Origin: Hyphobacterium sp. CCMP332
GTDB taxonomy: Bacteria > Pseudomonadota > Alphaproteobacteria > Caulobacterales > Maricaulaceae
Reading direction: 5' to 3'
NCBI RefSeq assembly: GCF_014323565.1
Contig: NZ_CP058669.1
Coordinates: 895,501-959,500 of the forward strand
Length of the DNA: 64,000 nt
Within the stretch, counting starts at the first letter, position 1, and each line of letters starts with the position of its first letter. The translations under genes and the position numbers were made by a program. Under the pieces are notes generated by a model. It was not told the DNA's origin. It saw only the letters and a list, made by a program, of their open reading frames with translations, and did not search any database. This document shows positions 37,874-47,142 of this stretch, piece after piece.

Positions 37874-39277
37874 ATGGCGAACGACATCCTCATCGTAGAT
37901 GATGAAGAAGATATCCGCGATCTGGTTTCCGGATTGCTCGAAGATGAAGGCTATCAGGCCCGCGAGGCGGCAAATGCCGACGACGCGCTGGCGGCTATCC
38001 GCACCCGCAAACCATCACTGGTCATTCTTGACGTCTGGCTGCAAGGCAGCCGGCTCGACGGAATCGAATTGCTGGGCGAAATGAAGAAAGTCGACCCGGA
38101 ATTGCCGGTCATCGTCATTTCGGGCCATGGCACGATCGAAACGGCTGTCGCGGCGATCCGCAAGGGAGCGTACGATTTCATCGAGAAGCCGTTCAAGAGC
38201 GATAAACTCATTCTGACAATCGAGCGGGCTATGGAAGCCAGCCAACTCCGCCGGGAAAACGCCGAACTCAGGGCGAGGGGGCCGGGTGAGCCTGAACTGG
38301 TTGGGAAATCCGGTCCGATTTCGCAACTGCGGCAAATGATCGATCGCGTTGGCCCCACCAATAGCCGGGTTCTGATTTCTGGTCCGGCCGGCAGCGGCAA
38401 GGAAGTCGTGGCCCGCCTGATCCATGCAAAGTCACCCCGGGCCAAAGCGCCATTCATTGCCGTCAATGCCGCGGGGATGGAGCCGGACCGTGTCGAGGAA
38501 GAATTGTTCGGCTCGGAAACAGATCAGGGTCTTGTTTCACAAATCGGTCTTCTGGAACGCGCGCACGGCGGCACGCTATTCTTCGACGAAATCGGCGATA
38601 TGCCGGTGGCAACGCAGAACAAGCTTCTGAGAATGCTGGTCGATTCCAGCTTCCGCCGTCTGGGCGGCGGCGCAGACGTCAAGATCAATGTGCGCGTGAT
38701 TTCATCCTCATCCCGAAACCTGCGCGATCACATATCTGCCGGTCTGTTCCGTGAGGATCTCTATCACCGCCTGGCAGTTGTCCCGGTCGATGTTCCCGGA
38801 TTGTCGGAGCGGCGCGAGGACATTCCGCTTCTGGTGGAGCACTTCCTGTCCCGGATCACCAGCTATTCCGGCCTGACCAAGCGCGCGATCGGTGAAGATG
38901 CGATGGCCGCCCTGCAGGCGCATGACTGGCCGGGAAATGTCCGTCAGCTCCGCAATAATGTGGAACGCCTTTTAATTCTCAGTTCCGGAAATGAAGACGG
39001 GCCGATTACGCTTGATTCGTTACCATCCGAGGTTGCCGGACGTGAGACCGATGATAGTGGCTTTGATGCCGAGCGGATGATTGCTCTGCCGCTTCGTGAT
39101 GCGCGCGAGAAATTCGAGCGCGAATACCTGAAATCACAGATAAACCGCTTTGGTGGCAACATTTCCAGGACCGCCGCCTTTATCGGCATGGAGCGCTCGG
39201 CCTTGCATCGCAAGCTGAAGTCTTTAGGGGTAAACACCTCTGAGGCCCGCTCTGATGGCGAGCTCACCGACGAATAA
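37874..39277 (+). CDS. ntrX: Response regulator NtrX (AAA+ family, no GAFTGA loop)
   Basis: 467 residues: receiver domain (1-120; phospho-Asp in VILDVWL, KPF conserved), AAA+ domain (about 140-370; Walker A SGPAGSGKE, Walker B GGTLFFDEIGDMP) and a Fis-type helix-turn-helix at the C-terminus (ISRTAAFIGMERSALHRKL). The GAFTGA loop that contacts sigma-54 is replaced by ETDQGLVSQIG, as described for other alphaproteobacterial NtrX proteins, so classic sigma-54 activation is unlikely. It is co-transcribed with ntrY and probably with trkA. Confidence 0.96.
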   Translation: MANDILIVDDEEDIRDLVSGLLEDEGYQAREAANADDALAAIRTRKPSLVILDVWLQGSRLDGIELLGEMKKVDPELPVIVISGHGTIETAVAAIRKGAYDFIEKPFKSDKLILTIERAMEASQLRRENAELRARGPGEPELVGKSGPISQLRQMIDRVGPTNSRVLISGPAGSGKEVVARLIHAKSPRAKAPFIAVNAAGMEPDRVEEELFGSETDQGLVSQIGLLERAHGGTLFFDEIGDMPVATQNKLLRMLVDSSFRRLGGGADVKINVRVISSSSRNLRDHISAGLFREDLYHRLAVVPVDVPGLSERREDIPLLVEHFLSRITSYSGLTKRAIGEDAMAALQAHDWPGNVRQLRNNVERLLILSSGNEDGPITLDSLPSEVAGRETDDSGFDAERMIALPLRDAREKFEREYLKSQINRFGGNISRTAAFIGMERSALHRKLKSLGVNTSEARSDGELTDE

Positions 39278-39289
39278 GGATTACAGGCC

Positions 39290-40663
39290 ATGAAGGCTGT
39301 CGTTTGTGGGGCCGGGCGCGTTGGGTATGGCATAGCCAAAGCCCTTTCCCGTGAAGGTAATGCGGTCACCGTTGTCGACTGGTCGCAGGAATTGATTTCC
39401 CAGATCACGACGGATCTCGATGTGCGCGGCATTGTCGGGCATGGCTCGCACCCTGAAGCCCTTGAGCGGGCGGGGGCGGCAGATGCCGAGCTGATCGTCG
39501 CCGTGACGCATTCTGACGAAACCAACATGGTCGCCTGCCAGGTGGCGCACTCACTGTTCAAGACCCCGATGCGGATTGCCCGGGTGAGGGCGCAAGCCTA
39601 TCTGGACCCGGCCTGGAGAGGCCTGTTTTCAACCGGCAATCTTCCGATTGACGTGGTGATTTCACCCGAACTGGAAGTGGGCCGAGCCATTCTCCAGCGA
39701 GTCGAAACACCGGGCGCCTTTTCAACGGCGCTTTTTGCCGGAGGCCGGGTGCAATTGCTCGGTATCCGTATGGATGAGGAGAGCCCGGTTGCCGGGTCCT
39801 CGATAGAACAGATTCGCGAGATTTTTCCTGATCTTCGCTTGTCGCTTTGCGGCGTCAATCGCGATGGCAAACTCTTTATTCCGACCGTAGCCGATCCATT
39901 GCTCGCGGAGGACGAAATTTACATTTCCATCGAGCCGTCCATGCTGGAGCGGGCTTTGCAGATCTTTGGTCAGAAGACCGACAAGGTGCGCCGTGTCGTC
40001 ATCATCGGCGCGGGTAATATCGGGGTTTATGTCGCCCAGGCGCTGGAGCGTATCGGCCGGGTCAAGGTGCGCCTCATCGAAGCGGACAAGAAGCGCGCCG
40101 AGATTGCCGCAGATCAGCTCAAGAAAACGGTCGTTCTTCATGGTGATGGCCTGACACCGGATTTGCTGCGGGAGGCAGGAGCGGATCGCGCGGAACTCGT
40201 CGTTTGCGTGACCAATGATGACAAGGTGAACCTGTTGACGTCGGTCATGGCGAAGCGCGAAGGGACCGGCCGGTCTATCTGCCTGGTGAACGAGCAGGCC
40301 TTCGAATCCCTTCGTGAACCGCTGGAAGTTGATGCGTTTATCGACCCGCGAACGACAACGGTTTCAACGATCCTCCAGCATATCCGCCGGGGCCGGATTA
40401 CCGGGCTTCAGTCCATTGCCGGCGGTCTGGCCGAAGCGCTGGAAGGCGTCATCCTCGCAACATCACCACTTCTGGGTAAGTCCATCGATGATCTGGAATT
40501 GCCGGACAATGTGACGATCGGTGCACTGGTGCAGGCCGGAAAAATCTACATGCCGGGGGAGGGGGCGATCGTGAAGGAAGGCGATCGGATGCTGTTGTTC
40601 GCGGAATCAGCAGCCGTCTCCAAGGTCGAACGCCTGTTCCGCGTCAGTCTGGATTATTTCTAG
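39290..40663 (+). CDS. trkA: Trk potassium transport regulatory subunit TrkA
   Basis: 457 residues with two RCK units, each a NAD-binding TrkA-N domain followed by a TrkA-C domain. The first starts MKAVVCGAGRVGYGIAKALS, the second near residue 233 (RRVVIIGAGNIGVYVAQALE). It gates the TrkH channel encoded six bases downstream. The ntrYX-trkAH order is conserved in alphaproteobacteria. Confidence 0.97.
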   Translation: MKAVVCGAGRVGYGIAKALSREGNAVTVVDWSQELISQITTDLDVRGIVGHGSHPEALERAGAADAELIVAVTHSDETNMVACQVAHSLFKTPMRIARVRAQAYLDPAWRGLFSTGNLPIDVVISPELEVGRAILQRVETPGAFSTALFAGGRVQLLGIRMDEESPVAGSSIEQIREIFPDLRLSLCGVNRDGKLFIPTVADPLLAEDEIYISIEPSMLERALQIFGQKTDKVRRVVIIGAGNIGVYVAQALERIGRVKVRLIEADKKRAEIAADQLKKTVVLHGDGLTPDLLREAGADRAELVVCVTNDDKVNLLTSVMAKREGTGRSICLVNEQAFESLREPLEVDAFIDPRTTTVSTILQHIRRGRITGLQSIAGGLAEALEGVILATSPLLGKSIDDLELPDNVTIGALVQAGKIYMPGEGAIVKEGDRMLLFAESAAVSKVERLFRVSLDYF

Positions 40664-40669
40664 GCCACA

Positions 40670-42082
40670 ATGCGCTCACTCGGATTCCTCAGGCCATTGG
40701 GTCAGACATGGACTGCGCTGGCGTTCGTTATTTTTCTCATAGCCTTAATGACGCTGATGACGCAGTCATGGCTGGCCGCCAGGGCGTTTATGATTACTGC
40801 GGCAATGCTGGGATTTGCCGGCGGCCTGATCTGGTCCGCATCGGCCGGTGTCAAGCTGGTGGCGCGGGCCGTCGAGGCCTCGGCCTATGTGATGGCGCTA
40901 TGGATTCTCACGCCGGTCTTCCTGATCGTCCCCTTTTTGCTGCTGTCGCCGGAATTGAATTATCTCGAAGCGCTTTTTGAATCCTTCTCGGCGTTCACAA
41001 CAACAGGCGCCATTCTGATCGCCCCGGAAAGCATTCCCGACACACTGATATTCTGGCGATGCCTGCTGAGCTTTATTGGTGGATATCTGACGCTTTTGAC
41101 CGCGGCCGGCGTTCTGGCGGCCTTCGACAAGGCCGGGCTCGAATTGCGAAAATCGATATTGCTGACGGTGAGCAAGGAAAACATATTCTCCAACCTGCAT
41201 GTTGCAGCACAACGAATTGCCCTGATTTATTGTGGCCTCACGGCGGTCGGTTTTCTTTGCCTTCTCGCCTCCGGCGTACCTGCATTCGAGGCCTTGTGTC
41301 TGGCCTTTTCCGGCATTTCAACCGGTGGGTATACCGTTTCTTCCGGTTCGCTGGACGGTCAGATCAGCGGACTGGCCATTCTGGTCATGGCAGGGCTGAC
41401 CTTTATCGGCGCGACCAATATCGCCTATCTTCGCAATCTGATATCGCGCCGGGAGGCCCGGCTCGACGTTGAACCACTGGCCATGATCGCAACAATCGCG
41501 GCGTTGGCTCTGCTTTTCTATATCGGCACGCCCCATGATACCGGCGCGCATCACGTTGTCGCCGATGCCATATTCGTTGTCTCTACGGCCGGATTTACGG
41601 CATCCAATTCTGCCGGGCATGTTCCGCTTGCCGCGGTTCTCGCGGCAATGGTCGGCGGGGCCGTCGCCTCCACTGCAGGCGGGCTGAAAATATCAAGGCT
41701 GGTCATTCTATCGCGCACGGCATTGGTCGAGCTGGCCCGCATGGCGCATCCGTCAGGTATCGTTTCTGTCAAATACCGGGGGCGGACAACAGATAACCCG
41801 GCCATGCTGGCACTCTGGACGACTGTACTGGGCTATATCGGGCTGGTGGCCATCGGGGTCGTCCTTCTGGCGCTTTCGGGCGAACCCTTCGAAGGCGCAT
41901 GGAGCGCCGCTGCCACGGCTATTGCCAATGCCGGCCCGTTGCATGATCAATTATCGCCTGACCACGCTTGGGCTGATTTATCGCCCGTATCACTCGGGAT
42001 CACAGTTGTGCTCATGGTGCTGGGTCGTCTTGAAGTTCTGGCCGGCCTGGCGGCCATTGCGTCTCTCTTCCGAAGGTTCTGA
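40670..42082 (+). CDS. trkH: Trk potassium uptake channel TrkH
   Basis: 470-residue integral membrane protein with about ten helices. The four P-loop selectivity regions of the TrkH/KtrB family are visible: FSAFTTTGAI, FSGISTGGYT, STAGFTASNS and a weaker fourth near IANAGPL. It brings potassium into the cell together with TrkA. It follows trkA by six bases and precedes dat by five. Confidence 0.95.
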   Translation: MRSLGFLRPLGQTWTALAFVIFLIALMTLMTQSWLAARAFMITAAMLGFAGGLIWSASAGVKLVARAVEASAYVMALWILTPVFLIVPFLLLSPELNYLEALFESFSAFTTTGAILIAPESIPDTLIFWRCLLSFIGGYLTLLTAAGVLAAFDKAGLELRKSILLTVSKENIFSNLHVAAQRIALIYCGLTAVGFLCLLASGVPAFEALCLAFSGISTGGYTVSSGSLDGQISGLAILVMAGLTFIGATNIAYLRNLISRREARLDVEPLAMIATIAALALLFYIGTPHDTGAHHVVADAIFVVSTAGFTASNSAGHVPLAAVLAAMVGGAVASTAGGLKISRLVILSRTALVELARMAHPSGIVSVKYRGRTTDNPAMLALWTTVLGYIGLVAIGVVLLALSGEPFEGAWSAAATAIANAGPLHDQLSPDHAWADLSPVSLGITVVLMVLGRLEVLAGLAAIASLFRRF

Positions 42083-42087
42083 TTTCC

Positions 42088-43011
42088 ATGTCACGCATCG
42101 CTTACGTCAACGGGCGCCTTGTACCCCACAGAAACGCCCGGATTCACATTGAAGACCGAGGAAATCAGTTTGCGGATGCAGTCTATGAAGTCTGGGGCGT
42201 AAGAGATGGTGCGCTCATGGATTTTGAAGGGCATTTGACCCGTCTGGCGCGGTCTCTCGGCGAGCTCCATATCCGCCCTCCCATGTCGGATGCGGCTTTG
42301 AGCGCGGTGGTCAGCCGCATGGTGGAGATCAATCATATCCGAAATGGCCTGATTTATTTGCAGATATCCCGAGGACAGGCCCGTCGGGATCATGTTTTTC
42401 CGCCTGCAAATACCCGTCCGGGAATCATGATCACTGCAAAAGCTCTGAATGCGCAAAAGGCCGAAGCCCGGGCGCAAAAAGGCATTGCTGTCATCACCCG
42501 GCCGGACATTCGTTGGGGGCGGCGCGATATCAAATCCGTCTCCCTTCTGCCGAACGTGCTCGCCAAACAGGCCGCCGCCGAAGCCGGAGCGGGCGAGTGC
42601 TGGCTCGTTGATCCGGATGGCTTCGTGACGGAGGCATCCTCCTCCAATGCCTGGATTGTGACCAAGGACGATGTTCTGGTAACGCGGGCGGCCAGTCAGG
42701 ACATCCTGAATGGTATCACCCGGCGGACACTCTTTGCGCTGGCCGAAAACGCCGGCCTCAAAACCGAGGAACGTGCCTTTACGGTTGCGGAAGCTCAATC
42801 GGCGCGCGAAGCCTTTGTCACATCTGCCTCGGCATTTGTGACGCCGGTCGTCGAAATTGACGGAAAACCCGTTGGCAATGGTCATCCGGGAAGCTTTTCC
42901 TTGCAGCTTCGCGCAACTTATGTTGCAACTGCGAAAGAGCGAGCACGCAAGCCAGTGCGAAGACAATCCGTCTGGCTGGTTGCACCTCGGGGCGAACGCC
43001 TTGTAAATTAG
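42088..43011 (+). CDS. dat: D-amino acid aminotransferase (PLP fold type IV)
   Basis: 307 residues. Class IV aminotransferase with the PLP lysine in [31 protein letters not shown] lies at the N-terminus, [12 protein letters not shown] binds the cofactor phosphate, and residues GITRR follow. It resembles D-alanine transaminase, which makes D-glutamate or D-alanine for peptidoglycan. Branched-chain aminotransferases share the fold, but motifs and context (upstream of hfq, as in many alphaproteobacteria) favour the D-amino acid enzyme. Confidence 0.9.
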   Translation: MSRIAYVNGRLVPHRNARIHIEDRGNQFADAVYEVWGVRDGALMDFEGHLTRLARSLGELHIRPPMSDAALSAVVSRMVEINHIRNGLIYLQISRGQARRDHVFPPANTRPGIMITAKALNAQKAEARAQKGIAVITRPDIRWGRRDIKSVSLLPNVLAKQAAAEAGAGECWLVDPDGFVTEASSSNAWIVTKDDVLVTRAASQDILNGITRRTLFALAENAGLKTEERAFTVAEAQSAREAFVTSASAFVTPVVEIDGKPVGNGHPGSFSLQLRATYVATAKERARKPVRRQSVWLVAPRGERLVN

Positions 43012-43055
43012 ACAATCGGTTCGAGAAAAAGAACAAGAATAATTGGAGCAGGCCA

Positions 43056-43316
43056 ATGTCGGGCGAACGTAAAAGCAATAATCTGCAAGATGTCTTCCTT
43101 AATTCCGTACGGAAGACAAAAACGCCTCTGACCATTTTTCTGGTCAATGGCGTCAAACTCCAGGGCGTGGTGACCTGGTTTGACAATTTCTGCCTGCTCC
43201 TTCGCCGGGATGGCCAGTCCCAGCTTGTCTACAAGCATGCGATCTCGACCATCATGCCATCCGCACCGGTCAGCCTGTTTGAGGCAGAGCAGGACGATGA
43301 GGACAGCGAAGATTGA
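43056..43316 (+). CDS. hfq: RNA chaperone Hfq
   Basis: 86 residues with the Sm fold: [20 protein letters not shown] (proximal RNA face) and [11 protein letters not shown] (Sm2 motif). The short acidic tail (DDEDSED) is typical of alphaproteobacteria. It promotes pairing of small RNAs with mRNAs. Its stop overlaps the hflX start (TTGA). Confidence 0.99.
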   Translation: MSGERKSNNLQDVFLNSVRKTKTPLTIFLVNGVKLQGVVTWFDNFCLLLRRDGQSQLVYKHAISTIMPSAPVSLFEAEQDDEDSED

Positions 43317-44641
43317 TCGAAACCGAAACTCCCGCTGACAAGGCTATCGTTATTCGCGCCCGTCTGGGCGCCGAGGACCCGGAAGAAACAGCACGACTGG
43401 AAGAAGCTACAGGTCTGGCCGGGGCGCTGGGCCTCGATGTGATTGAATCGACGTTTGCGCCGGTCCGTAAGATTGATCCCGGCCGCTTCTTCGGACGCGG
43501 AAAGCTGGATGAAATCGGTACGCATATTCAGGAGATAGGCGCCAGTGTCGCCATTGTTGACGCCTCCCTGTCACCCGTTCAGCAGCGCAATCTCGAAAAA
43601 GCCTGGAAGGTCAAGGTTGTCGACCGGACGGGCTTGATCCTTGAAATATTCGGGCTGCGCGCGCGCACGAAGGAAGGCCGCTTGCAGGTCGAGCTGGCCA
43701 GACTGGCCTATGAACGCTCGCGACTGGTCCGGACCTGGACCCACCTGGAGCGTCAGCGCGGCGGGCAGGGTTTCATGGGCGGACCGGGGGAAACCCAGAT
43801 TGAGGCGGACCGCCGAATTCTGGCCGACAAGATGGGGCGGTTGCGCCGCGAACTCGAGGAAGTGCGCCGGACACGGGCCCTGCATCGAAAATCACGACAG
43901 GTCGCGCCATATCCCATGGTGGCCATCGTCGGCTACACCAATGCCGGCAAATCCACCCTGTTCAACCGCATTACGGGGGCCAGTGTCTTTGCCAAGGACA
44001 TGCCGTTTGCGACACTGGACACGACCATACGCGGCTTCAGGACGCCGGCCGGCACACAATTGCTCCTGTCCGATACGGTGGGCTTCATCACCGATCTGCC
44101 AACGGAACTGGTCGCGGCCTTCCGCGCCACCCTAGAAGAAGTCAGAGAGGCCGACATCATCATTCATGTGCTGGATGTTTCGGCGGTTGATTTCGAGACG
44201 CGCCGCCGTGAAGTGGAAGCCATCCTCGACGCGATTGATGCCGGCAGCGAACATGATCAACCGGTGATCGAGGTCTTCAACAAGATCGACCTCTGGCAAG
44301 CGGACCAGGATCTGGACCCGGACAGTCTCGCTGATCTGCCGCGCAAGAGTGACGACTCGCTCTGCGCCATTTCGCTTTCGGCGCAAACGGGTGAGGGCAT
44401 AGATCGCCTTCTGCACGCCATTGATCGTGCGATGGCCGACAAATCCGTGGTTCTGGCCGTAAAGGCAGGCGTAAAGGACCAGCGCGCGCTCGCATGGTTA
44501 CACCAGCACGGCGCTGTCCTGTCTGAAACTATAGACGATGAGGGTGTGACCACAGCCCATGCGCGGCTTTCACCGGAAGAAGCAGGGCGGTTTGCGTCCC
44601 AGTTTCCCGAACTGGCGCCGAATTTCGAGGACGCCAGCTAG
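43313..44641 (+). CDS. hflX: Ribosome-associated GTPase HflX
   Basis: 442 residues. The N-terminal HflX domain ([11 protein letters not shown]; coiled GERQ-like region ending [13 protein letters not shown]) is followed by the G domain ([26 protein letters not shown]). HflX splits stalled or stressed ribosomes. It starts with TTG, overlapping the hfq stop by four bases; no better start is visible. Its TAG stop shares a CTAG with the mazG stop. Confidence 0.97.
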   Translation: MIETETPADKAIVIRARLGAEDPEETARLEEATGLAGALGLDVIESTFAPVRKIDPGRFFGRGKLDEIGTHIQEIGASVAIVDASLSPVQQRNLEKAWKVKVVDRTGLILEIFGLRARTKEGRLQVELARLAYERSRLVRTWTHLERQRGGQGFMGGPGETQIEADRRILADKMGRLRRELEEVRRTRALHRKSRQVAPYPMVAIVGYTNAGKSTLFNRITGASVFAKDMPFATLDTTIRGFRTPAGTQLLLSDTVGFITDLPTELVAAFRATLEEVREADIIIHVLDVSAVDFETRRREVEAILDAIDAGSEHDQPVIEVFNKIDLWQADQDLDPDSLADLPRKSDDSLCAISLSAQTGEGIDRLLHAIDRAMADKSVVLAVKAGVKDQRALAWLHQHGAVLSETIDDEGVTTAHARLSPEEAGRFASQFPELAPNFEDAS

Positions 44642-45435
44642 CGGTTTTCCTCGTCCTTGGCCTCGACCCACAGGGCTTCCATATCATCAAGGCTGGTCTT
44701 GCGAATATCACGGGCCTGCGCTTTCAACGTCTTTTCAATATACCGGAAGCGCCGTTCGAATTTGGCGTTGGCACGGCGTAAAGCGGCTTCGCTATCGACT
44801 TTCAATTTACGCGCCAAATTTGTGCAAACAAACAATAAATCTCCGATCTCATCCTCGATTTTATCGGAATCGTTCAAATCAATGGCTTCGCGAACCTCGG
44901 CCAGCTCCTCATCGACTTTTTCCAGAACCCGGCTGGCATCCGGCCAGTCAAACCCGACGGTTGCAGCGCGTTTTTGAAGCTTCTGGGCGCGTTTCAATCC
45001 GGGCAGGGCGAGGGGAACATCATCCAGCAAACTATCCGATCCGGTCTTTTCCTTGCGCTCGGTCGCTTTCAGGCGCTCCCAATCCAGTGTTTGCGCTTCC
45101 TGATCGGCATAGGATTTATCACCGAAAACATGCGGATGACGGCTGATCATCTTGTCGGATATGGCGTTGGCGACGTCATCCAGATCAAATAATCCGGCTT
45201 CCTCGGCCATGCGGGCGTGAAATACGACCTGCAGCAGGAGATCACCCAGCTCGTTCTTCAGCTCCGCCATATCGCCGCGACGGATCGCGTCATCGACTTC
45301 ATAGGCTTCTTCGATCGTATAGGGTGCGACTGTTTCGAACGTCTGTTCGAGATCCCAGGGGCATCCGCCATCGGGATCGCGAAGACGCTCCATGATACTG
45401 CGGAGACGCTCGAGGGGAGCTTCAGGTTCCGTCAT
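44638..45435 (-). CDS. mazG: Nucleoside triphosphate pyrophosphohydrolase MazG
   Basis: 265 residues with two MazG helical units. The first has CPWDLEQTFETVAPYTIEEAYEV and ELGDLLLQVVFHA. The second has EKVDEELAEV and DEIGDLLFVCTNLARKL. It hydrolyses NTPs to NMPs and clears damaged nucleotides. The AT-rich 80-base upstream gap contains an inverted repeat CATAAT-N4-ATTATG (45467-45482) where its promoter should lie. Confidence 0.96.
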   Translation of the reverse strand: MTEPEAPLERLRSIMERLRDPDGGCPWDLEQTFETVAPYTIEEAYEVDDAIRRGDMAELKNELGDLLLQVVFHARMAEEAGLFDLDDVANAISDKMISRHPHVFGDKSYADQEAQTLDWERLKATERKEKTGSDSLLDDVPLALPGLKRAQKLQKRAATVGFDWPDASRVLEKVDEELAEVREAIDLNDSDKIEDEIGDLLFVCTNLARKLKVDSEAALRRANAKFERRFRYIEKTLKAQARDIRKTSLDDMEALWVEAKDEENR

Positions 45436-45515
45436 TTGGTTTCCATTCCCTTATGGCCGTTAAACGCATAATGTATATTATGAGACATATTGTATCCCGT
45501 TTATATCATTGTGGT

Positions 45516-46358
45516 TTATCCGCATGAACCATCCAATCGCATGCAAAGCCCGTCATGGGCCGGCATAACCCCTTCTGGCAATTTTGACGCCAGGACATCA
45601 TGGTCCAGATCAACATGCAGATTTGTCAGAATGCCCTGACCTGCATTCGCACGAGCGAGCCACGCCAACGCATCGTCGACACTGGCATGGGTCGGATGCG
45701 GCGTCTCACGCAAGGCATCGACAATCCAGACCGGCACGTCCTGCAGAACGTCGAATGCGGCGTCTGGCACAGCGCTGACATCCGGTGAATATGCAAAGGG
45801 TCCGAACCGGAAGCCGGCTGCGGTTATGCCGCCATGCTGAAGCCGCACCATACGCATCGGAAAAGGCCCGCCGGGTCCATCGATATGAAAGATCTCACCT
45901 TCAGCCGGAATCTCGCAGGCTTCGAGGATCGACGGATATGGTGAACCCGGCTTCGACTCGAAGACATATCTGAAGCGCGATGTCAGGCTGGCCGCTGTTT
46001 CCGGAATCATCCAGACCGGCAGGCGCTTCCGGGCGCGCAGCACATAAGGCCGCAAATCATCAATGCCGTGGGTCTGGTCGGCATGATCATGCGTATAGAC
46101 GACGGCATCCAGCCGCTTCACGCCCGCAGATAACATCTGCTCGCGAAAGTCCGGCGATGTATCAATCACCGAAACCGTACGATCGCCGGATTCAAATAGC
46201 TTATGTGTTTCAGCATATTCTACCAGAATACTACAGCGCCGCCGCCGGTTTTTAGGGTTGGCGGGGTTGCACGCGCCCCAATCCCCGTCCGGACGCGGGA
46301 CGCCGCCAGACGATCCACATCCCAGAATCGTCACCTGCCACACCGCCGCAAGGGTCAT
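45516..46358 (-). CDS. MBL-fold metallo-hydrolase (PhnP-like)
   Basis: 280 residues. Metallo-beta-lactamase fold with metal motif THDHADQTHGIDDL, an N-terminal GCGSSGGVPR and a C-terminal LTNLHVDLDH. Similar proteins include PhnP phosphodiesterases and RNase-Z-like enzymes; the substrate here is unknown. The start overlaps the tatD stop (ATGA), so it is the last gene of dac-tmk-holB-tatD-MBL, an order seen in many alphaproteobacteria. Confidence 0.9.
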   Translation of the reverse strand: MTLAAVWQVTILGCGSSGGVPRPDGDWGACNPANPKNRRRRCSILVEYAETHKLFESGDRTVSVIDTSPDFREQMLSAGVKRLDAVVYTHDHADQTHGIDDLRPYVLRARKRLPVWMIPETAASLTSRFRYVFESKPGSPYPSILEACEIPAEGEIFHIDGPGGPFPMRMVRLQHGGITAAGFRFGPFAYSPDVSAVPDAAFDVLQDVPVWIVDALRETPHPTHASVDDALAWLARANAGQGILTNLHVDLDHDVLASKLPEGVMPAHDGLCMRLDGSCG

Positions 46359-47140
46359 AGCGGACGTTCCACTTTGGAAAACAGCCGGAAAAATGCCTCT
46401 GTCGTGCGGGTTTCGCCTTCCTCTTTGGTCCAGCCAAGTGTTTCGCAGACGCCGGCGAGCACATCTGGCAGGAATGACGGCTCATTTCGGCGGCCGCGAT
46501 GCGGCATCGGCGCGAGATACGGACAATCGGTCTCGATGATCAACCGGTCGACAGGAACATGATCGCGGAATACACGGCGCACATCCTCGGCCTTCTTAAA
46601 TGTGATAATTCCGGAGGCCGCAAAGTAGGCCCCGAGCGCCGCGCCGCGGCGCGCCAGTTCGGGTCCTCCAGTATAGCAATGGAGCAAGGCCCGGAAAGCC
46701 CCCCTCCCCATTTCCTCCTCCAGCAGGTCCGCCATTTCCGCATCGGCCTCCCGTGTGTGCAGGATCAGGGGCAGATCCGTACGCCGCGCCGCATCAATAT
46801 GAGCTCGTAGACTTTGAAACTGTTCCTCTCGCGGGCTGTAACCATAATGGAAATCCAGCCCCGTTTCGCCGATTCCGATCACTTTGGGATGCGAGGCGAT
46901 CTCTATGAGCTCGTCGGCACATATATCGGGCCGGTCTTTCGCGTGATGCGGATGCGCCCCTATGGTGCACCAGATATCGTCATGGGCTTCCGCGATTGCA
47001 GAAACCGCTTCAAAATCAGCCAGTCGGCAGCAAATCGCGATCATGCCCCGCACACCGGCAGATCGGGCGCGATCCAGAACATCTGGCAGATCCTCGGCGA
47101 ATGTCTCACCGTGCAGATTGGTGTGGCTATCAATCAGCAT
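46355..47140 (-). CDS. tatD: TatD-family metal-dependent hydrolase
   Basis: 261 residues from ATG 47140 (MLIDSHTNLHGE); a longer frame upstream overlaps holB and does not match the family. TIM-barrel amidohydrolase; members act as DNases or D-aminoacyl-tRNA deacylases. Later metal ligands are present (GIGETGLDFHYG, LILHTREA, ETDCPYLAP), but the first HxH motif reads HTN. It lies between holB and the MBL hydrolase. Confidence 0.92.
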   Translation of the reverse strand: MLIDSHTNLHGETFAEDLPDVLDRARSAGVRGMIAICCRLADFEAVSAIAEAHDDIWCTIGAHPHHAKDRPDICADELIEIASHPKVIGIGETGLDFHYGYSPREEQFQSLRAHIDAARRTDLPLILHTREADAEMADLLEEEMGRGAFRALLHCYTGGPELARRGAALGAYFAASGIITFKKAEDVRRVFRDHVPVDRLIIETDCPYLAPMPHRGRRNEPSFLPDVLAGVCETLGWTKEEGETRTTEAFFRLFSKVERPL

Positions 47141-47142
47141 GT

